The notes beneath the pieces were generated by a model. The model worked only from the letters and a program-made list of their open reading frames with translations. It had not been told where the DNA came from and searched no databases. Source: Mugil cephalus (taxonomy: Eukaryota > Chordata > Actinopteri > Mugiliformes > Mugilidae). Taken from it: DNA of 64,000 bases. The DNA lies in NCBI RefSeq assembly GCF_022458985.1, contig NC_061773.1:4966001-5030000 (forward strand). The letters run 5' to 3'. Both the position numbers and the translations under genes were made by a program. The first letter of the stretch is position 1. Each line of letters begins with the position of its first letter. Positions 59,561-64,000 of the stretch are shown piece by piece.

Positions 59561-59913
59561 ATTTTTGGAGTGACACAGTCTTCATGATTTGGACTACATG
59601 CTACCATATTGGATTTGTTAACTGTATATTAAACAACTAAGATGCAGTTGAAGTTGAAGCAGACTTTCAGGTTCACCAAACGCTGGGTTTCCGCCATTGT
59701 AATGCTTTGCCAGACCATTACTGCAGCTGTTTTCAGTTTGTTAGTCTTCCTTCCTGATCTCTGTCTGTCACAGTTTGTTTTAAATCTCCTCCATGTGATA
59801 ACGATCTCACAGTCTGACTGTGGATTTGAGGTTTCCTGTAGGTTTTCCTGCCCAATGAGAAAAAAAAAAACTCTCATTCTCAAACCTGCATATGATGCGT
59901 CTTATATTAAATC

Positions 59914-60139
59914 TAGGGCTGTCACGGTGCACCAGTATTGACAATAATTGTAGTACCAATGAAATATCAATATTGTTTTAAAATTGTTATTTTCAATGCA
60001 ATTCATCTCCAAAAAGAGAGAAAATTACATCAAGTGGAAGATGGATTTCAGGATGCATTTTTGTTGATATCGTGATAATATCGATTTTTTTTTGCCCACG
60101 ATAATCGAGAAGTGAAAATCTGATGATGTGACAGCCCTA
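59914..60139. mobile_element. hAT-type MITE with TAGGGCTGTCAC ends
   Basis: Perfect 12-bp inverted ends. Flanking 8-mers ATTAAATC and ATTCAATC match at 7 of 8 positions. The element is 226 bp long, in the same gene D intron as the Tc1 fragment. Confidence 0.8.
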
Positions 60140-61088
60140 ATTCAATCATTACAGCAGCTAACTCACCAGTTTTGATGGAAAAACTTTTCTTTATTTCTTT
60201 ATCTTTATTAAAACATTTAATTTATTTCTGTACAGATCACAAGCCAATATTAAACCAGGTAATGTATAAATTATGTATAAAGTGCTGTTCATTCAAATAG
60301 TTCACTATATTGCATTTATTTTTATTTATTAAGGTTTGTGTTACTTTCTCTCGTAGACTATATATGCATGAGGACTACTTATGATGGAAGACAGGTAATT
60401 GAACATATTCTACTCTGAGATGAAATATGAACATAATAAGGCAAATAAAGAGAAATTAGAGTGTCATAGATTATTATTCATTACTTTCTCTCTCTTAATC
60501 TCTCTCTTTTTGTTGCCTTAAGTTGCCTGCAGGTAATGATGAAACCTACAGTGAGATCACCTCAGAACGTGATGCTGGTGTTACTGCTGGTGAGCCATTT
60601 GTTTTCCCAGACCTGAGTGTAGTGTGATGCACATTTAGAACAGGATTCATGGTGTTCATTCAATATTATCGTCAACAACTCATTTTTAGTTTATCGTCAG
60701 TGCTACTTCATTGCAAAATGACAAAAAAAGTGAAATTACTTTCTGTTTCTTGTTAATAATTATTTTAAGCTTAATAAAGTACAGTAATAAATACGGAAAC
60801 AAGTACTTAACCCGAATCCTACTGTAGTTTCAATGTGTGTTATATTTCTTACCTGCAGGTTCTGACAAGCTGCAAAGGGAAGAGTCTCAGAATGAACATG
60901 TAAGTGAGGGAAAAGCCCATCATTATAAATAGTTTTTGCTATGTAACTTTATTAATAGACTCTGACATTTGCTGTCTTTCTTTTCCAGTCAGACATATAT
61001 CATATGTATGCGACCATTTCAGAGGAGCCAGCTCCATCTGCCCAGCAGGATGGAGTGTACAGCCTCCTGCAGCCACACTGAAACAGTG

Positions 61089-61580
61089 ATCAGACATAAC
61101 ATTATGACCACCTTCCTAATACTGTGTAGGTCTCCCTTGTGCCTCCAAAACAGTTGTGACTCATCAGAGAATGGACATGTGTCTTCTGAGGGTGTCCTGT
61201 GTCTGGTAACAGGATGTTGTTAGTGGGGTCTTTGGGTCCTATGGGTTGAGGGGAGGGGTCTCTGTGGATCATCCCACAGATACTTGATCAATTTGAGATC
61301 TAGTGAATTTGGAGGCCAGATTAATACCTTGTGCTGTTCTTCAGGTTTTTTTTAATTGTTCCTAAACTGTTTGTCTGTGTGTGTCTGTATCAGGCTGCAT
61401 CCTGCAGGCGAGCGTCATTGTTATTGGGTGGGAGTGTCTGGTCTGCTCTAGGTGGATGGTATAAGTCCAAGTGACATCCACATAAATGCCAGGTCCAAAG
61501 GTTTCCCAGCAGAACTTTGAATTGTCACCAGATGGTCAATGTTATTTCTGCTGCCAGTGCTTTTAATGTTGTGACTGATC
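61089..61580 (+). mobile_element. MITE forming gene D's 3' flank
   Basis: The ends GATCAGACATAACATTATG and, inverted, GATCAGTCACAACATTA bound about 490 bp. It starts eight bases after gene D's stop codon, so any 3' UTR of gene D would be built from it. Same family as 25,975-26,172. Confidence 0.65.
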
Positions 61581-63359
61581 GGAGTTTCATGAGGATTCTT
61601 ATTGTATGCTGCTGTAACAGAATAGCATCCTTCTTTAGCTAAGATGCAGGCCAATCCTAATAAATAGTAACTAGAGCTACTTAAGAGGATATGTGTATAT
61701 ATTATTGTTATTATGTTACGTATTAATTATTGATTTGATTTTGAGTTTTGTCAATCAATAGTAAGACAACTAACAAAATGTAACCACTATATATGGTTAA
61801 TTTGGCACTGTACAAATGAAATGGTCTGAATAAATGTAAAACATTTCCTTTCGACGCATGAATTTATACTGTATTATGCAGGAGTGTATAGGTTCATTTA
61901 GATTCATCTATCTAGGATTAAGTCTTGTGCTCTTTATACTGGATGACTTTATTTGAAATAAGGATTTATGCTGCTTTTCAGATTCAGAATCTTGGTTTGC
62001 ATATACAATGTATCGTAATTTATAAATAATCAGAAATAGTCATAATTGCACAACATCAAAGTGTAGCATAGTGCTCTGCAAATAATTGTCATCATTTTTG
62101 TAATTTTCATCAAACTGACCTAATGTATTTCAACCTGTCTCTTCTCTGATATCACAGCCAGGGGGAGCCATGGTTTCCTTGAGGGATATAAGAGACTGTG
62201 TCTGTGTTACATATACTTTAATGTTGTTAAAGACAGTGGGGCATACATACTGTACATTAACTTCCTCTGAGCATGCCGCTTACTGTATCTGGACAATTCC
62301 TTAGTGCACCTCATCAGTGATCAGACATCAGAGGTTCGACTGTGTACAACCAACGCTGACAGAAAAAAAAAAAAAAAAAAAAAACAGCAGTTATGTCCTC
62401 ATTCCAGTGAGCACACACCCTTCTGGGCATTTCTGATTTATAAAAGACGTTATCATGCGATAGAACAGACAGACACAGAGTGTTGGCAAAACTGACAATA
62501 AAGGGATGAAAATGTATAAGATTTACACTGGCCATAGAGAGTGTGTATAAATGTTGCTCTGATTCTTCATTAATTTCTAATAATATTAAATCAGTGCTCC
62601 AAGTCAGTTTATTATCCAGGAAATCCGCTTTCCATTCTCTCATCATCGCCTCATAGAAAAACAGCACCTTTCTCCCAGCCTTTTTCAGATTAATGTATCT
62701 TAAACCTGCAGAATATGTACAAATAGTTCACCTGCCGAGGTTGAGTGAGATGTTTAAAACTATTAATGCGCCAGACATTGCTGTAATATGTTAATCAAAT
62801 TACAATCCTATCAAATTATTTTATATATCTGTAGTAGCTGTGGCTAACAAGGCTTACTAACCCCCGGTACGGCCTGTAACAAAGAGGACATTCTGTAGGT
62901 GATCTGACAGAACATGGGTCAAATAGACTCAGCTGGGCAGTAGAACAATAAAAGAACACTAAATGCAGAACACTCCATGCAATTAAAACACACTATTCAT
63001 TAAACCATGCAAATCAAAGTCTATTGCACTTGCCCAGCTTCTGTCTCTCCGTAACCCAACCATTGCTATACGTTAAAACAAGATGCTTTGGCTCAGGTTT
63101 ACCCCTAAAATCCACCAGGTCCGTCCGCGTTGAGTATTGGAAGCGTCGTGTCATCGCGAGTAATACGCGCCCATTAAAGTAAATGCATCGACCTCCACCG
63201 GCTCCGTAGTGCTCCGTTTCAGACGCGTCCCAGAAGCGTCTCAATGCTCGACCACGCAGGCATTACGCCTCTGTTCTATTTTTGACGCTCGATGCGAGCG
63301 ACATGCATCATTGCACCAGGAGAGGAAATCCGACACAGGATCAATGTAAAACACTGGAG
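61581..63359. other. Intergenic DNA, no gene seen
   Basis: A poly-A run lies at 62,364-62,384 and a CpG-rich patch at 63,115-63,310. No coding domain, RNA gene or paired element was recognised. Confidence 0.4.
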
Positions 63360-63770
63360 TTGGGGTAGTTGTAGGTGAGGATCCACATGCAGGACTACTG
63401 ATGAAGCAGGATCTCAAACAAAAAGGTTTTTAATAATTAACAAAAAGCGCTGCGCACGGCAGGAAAACCAAAAATACAAAAGACATGACGTGGACCAAGG
63501 ACGAGGAAACATGGAACATGGCGTGGAGACGTAAAGGTAACATAAACGACGCGACAAGGAACAAAGGGAAAGGCAGGGCTATCTATACACATGAGGACTG
63601 AGGGATGACAAGACACAGGTGAAACACATGATGACAATCAACGCAGGTGACACAAATAAACAATCAAGAGACAAGGAGAAACAAAACAGGAAATCCAGCA
63701 ACTTAACAAAATAAAACAGAAAACACAACATGACATGGACAGACGTGGAACCTTGACGGAACAACATGAC
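63360..63770 (-). repeat. Retroelement-like non-coding fragment, second copy
   Basis: Words such as 'gcaggactactgatgaagcag', 'aggtttttaataatt' and 'aaacaaaacaggaaa' parallel 15,015-15,600 in order. Probably LTR or leader DNA of a retroelement that continues past the window edge. Confidence 0.35.
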
Positions 63771-64000
63771 ACAGACACGTATACGTGGGCTGCTGGTGCA
63801 GCGACCGGCTCTGGAACGTGGTCTGTCGGAGTCAACAGCTCCTCAGGATCGGGGACATGGACTTCCGGAGTAAACGGCTCCCCAGGAACGTGGACAACGT
63901 TCCTCAGGAACAGTAACGTGTGGTGCTGCGGGCAGCCAGGTCCGGGGCGCAGGCACTGGGAGCGCTCGCATACGACTTTCTCCTTCCCACCTTCAACAAC

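Larger units (their letters stand above)
54919..61081 (+). pseudogene. Gene D: one-Ig receptor with long stalk, single frameshift
   Basis: Seventeen exons are visible: 54919-54952, 55279-55305, 55623-55944, 57213-57251, 57337-57399, 57769-57807, 57978-58022, 58056-58109, 58161-58232, 58333-58404, 58488-58586, 58834-58852, 60236-60258, 60357-60394, 60523-60589, 60859-60899 and 60989-61081. The leader is MAGRMLFIILM. The Ig exon has the four-cysteine layout (FTC, TC, FC, SC) but one extra base near 55,711 shifts frame and puts TAA at 55,715; without it all phases agree and 381 residues result. Seven phase 1-1 exons make a Thr/Ser-rich stalk, followed by a membrane segment (LIIVVACFG...) and a tail with DETYSEI, IYHMYATI and VYSLL. 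The single lesion could be a null allele, a young pseudogene or a base error. Confidence 0.75.

Overview
This window reads as a piece of a teleost fish genome. Genes are split into many small exons with GT/AG borders. Intergenic DNA is packed with microsatellites and with decayed copies of transposon families typical of fish: L2-like LINEs, Ty3/gypsy including a Gmr1-like element, hAT, piggyBac, Tc1, a Penelope-like element, tRNA-derived SINEs and MITEs. All identifications come from reading motifs by eye; no database search was run.

The host content is a cluster, all on the + strand, of one family of immunoglobulin-domain cell-surface receptors. Gene A (4,654-8,394) is complete: 15 exons with coherent phases and 509 residues, with a signal peptide, three Ig-like domains of a four-cysteine type, a Thr/Ser-rich stalk, one membrane segment and a tyrosine-rich tail. 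Gene B (9,602-11,330) has the same leader and Ig exons, but a stop codon at the end of Ig1 and a frameshift in Ig2. Gene C (24,846-25,556) is a duplicate of gene A in which about 3 kb was deleted. Ig1 is fused in frame to the last tail exon, giving a 124-residue protein with leader, one Ig domain and no membrane segment. At 53,972-54,465 there are three terminal exons of another family member, with no membrane exon nearby. Gene D (54,919-61,081) is a divergent one-Ig member with a long stalk, membrane segment and tail, complete apart from a one-base frameshift in the Ig exon.

From 11.5 to 53.7 kb lies a 42-kb block of nested mobile elements. It holds gypsy pol fragments, HECT-like pseudogene pieces, an integrase-core DDE element in two copies, a whole hAT element with a perfect 8-bp target duplication, and a Gmr1-like retrotransposon with integrase ahead of reverse transcriptase. 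It also holds an L2 LINE cut by a piggyBac relic, two inverted copies of a composite repeat (one carrying an L2 insertion), candidate exons of a SAM-domain gene, and a rearranged Penelope-like element. Gene C and its duplicated flanks sit inside this block.

Genes A and D share a membrane-proximal exon order and a tail of the form YHxYxxI followed 13 residues later by Yxx(L/V), which suggests paired tyrosine signalling. Genes B and C would yield only secreted single-Ig products. The locus therefore looks like a fast-evolving receptor cluster generating intact, decayed and possibly soluble forms; the functions are inferred.
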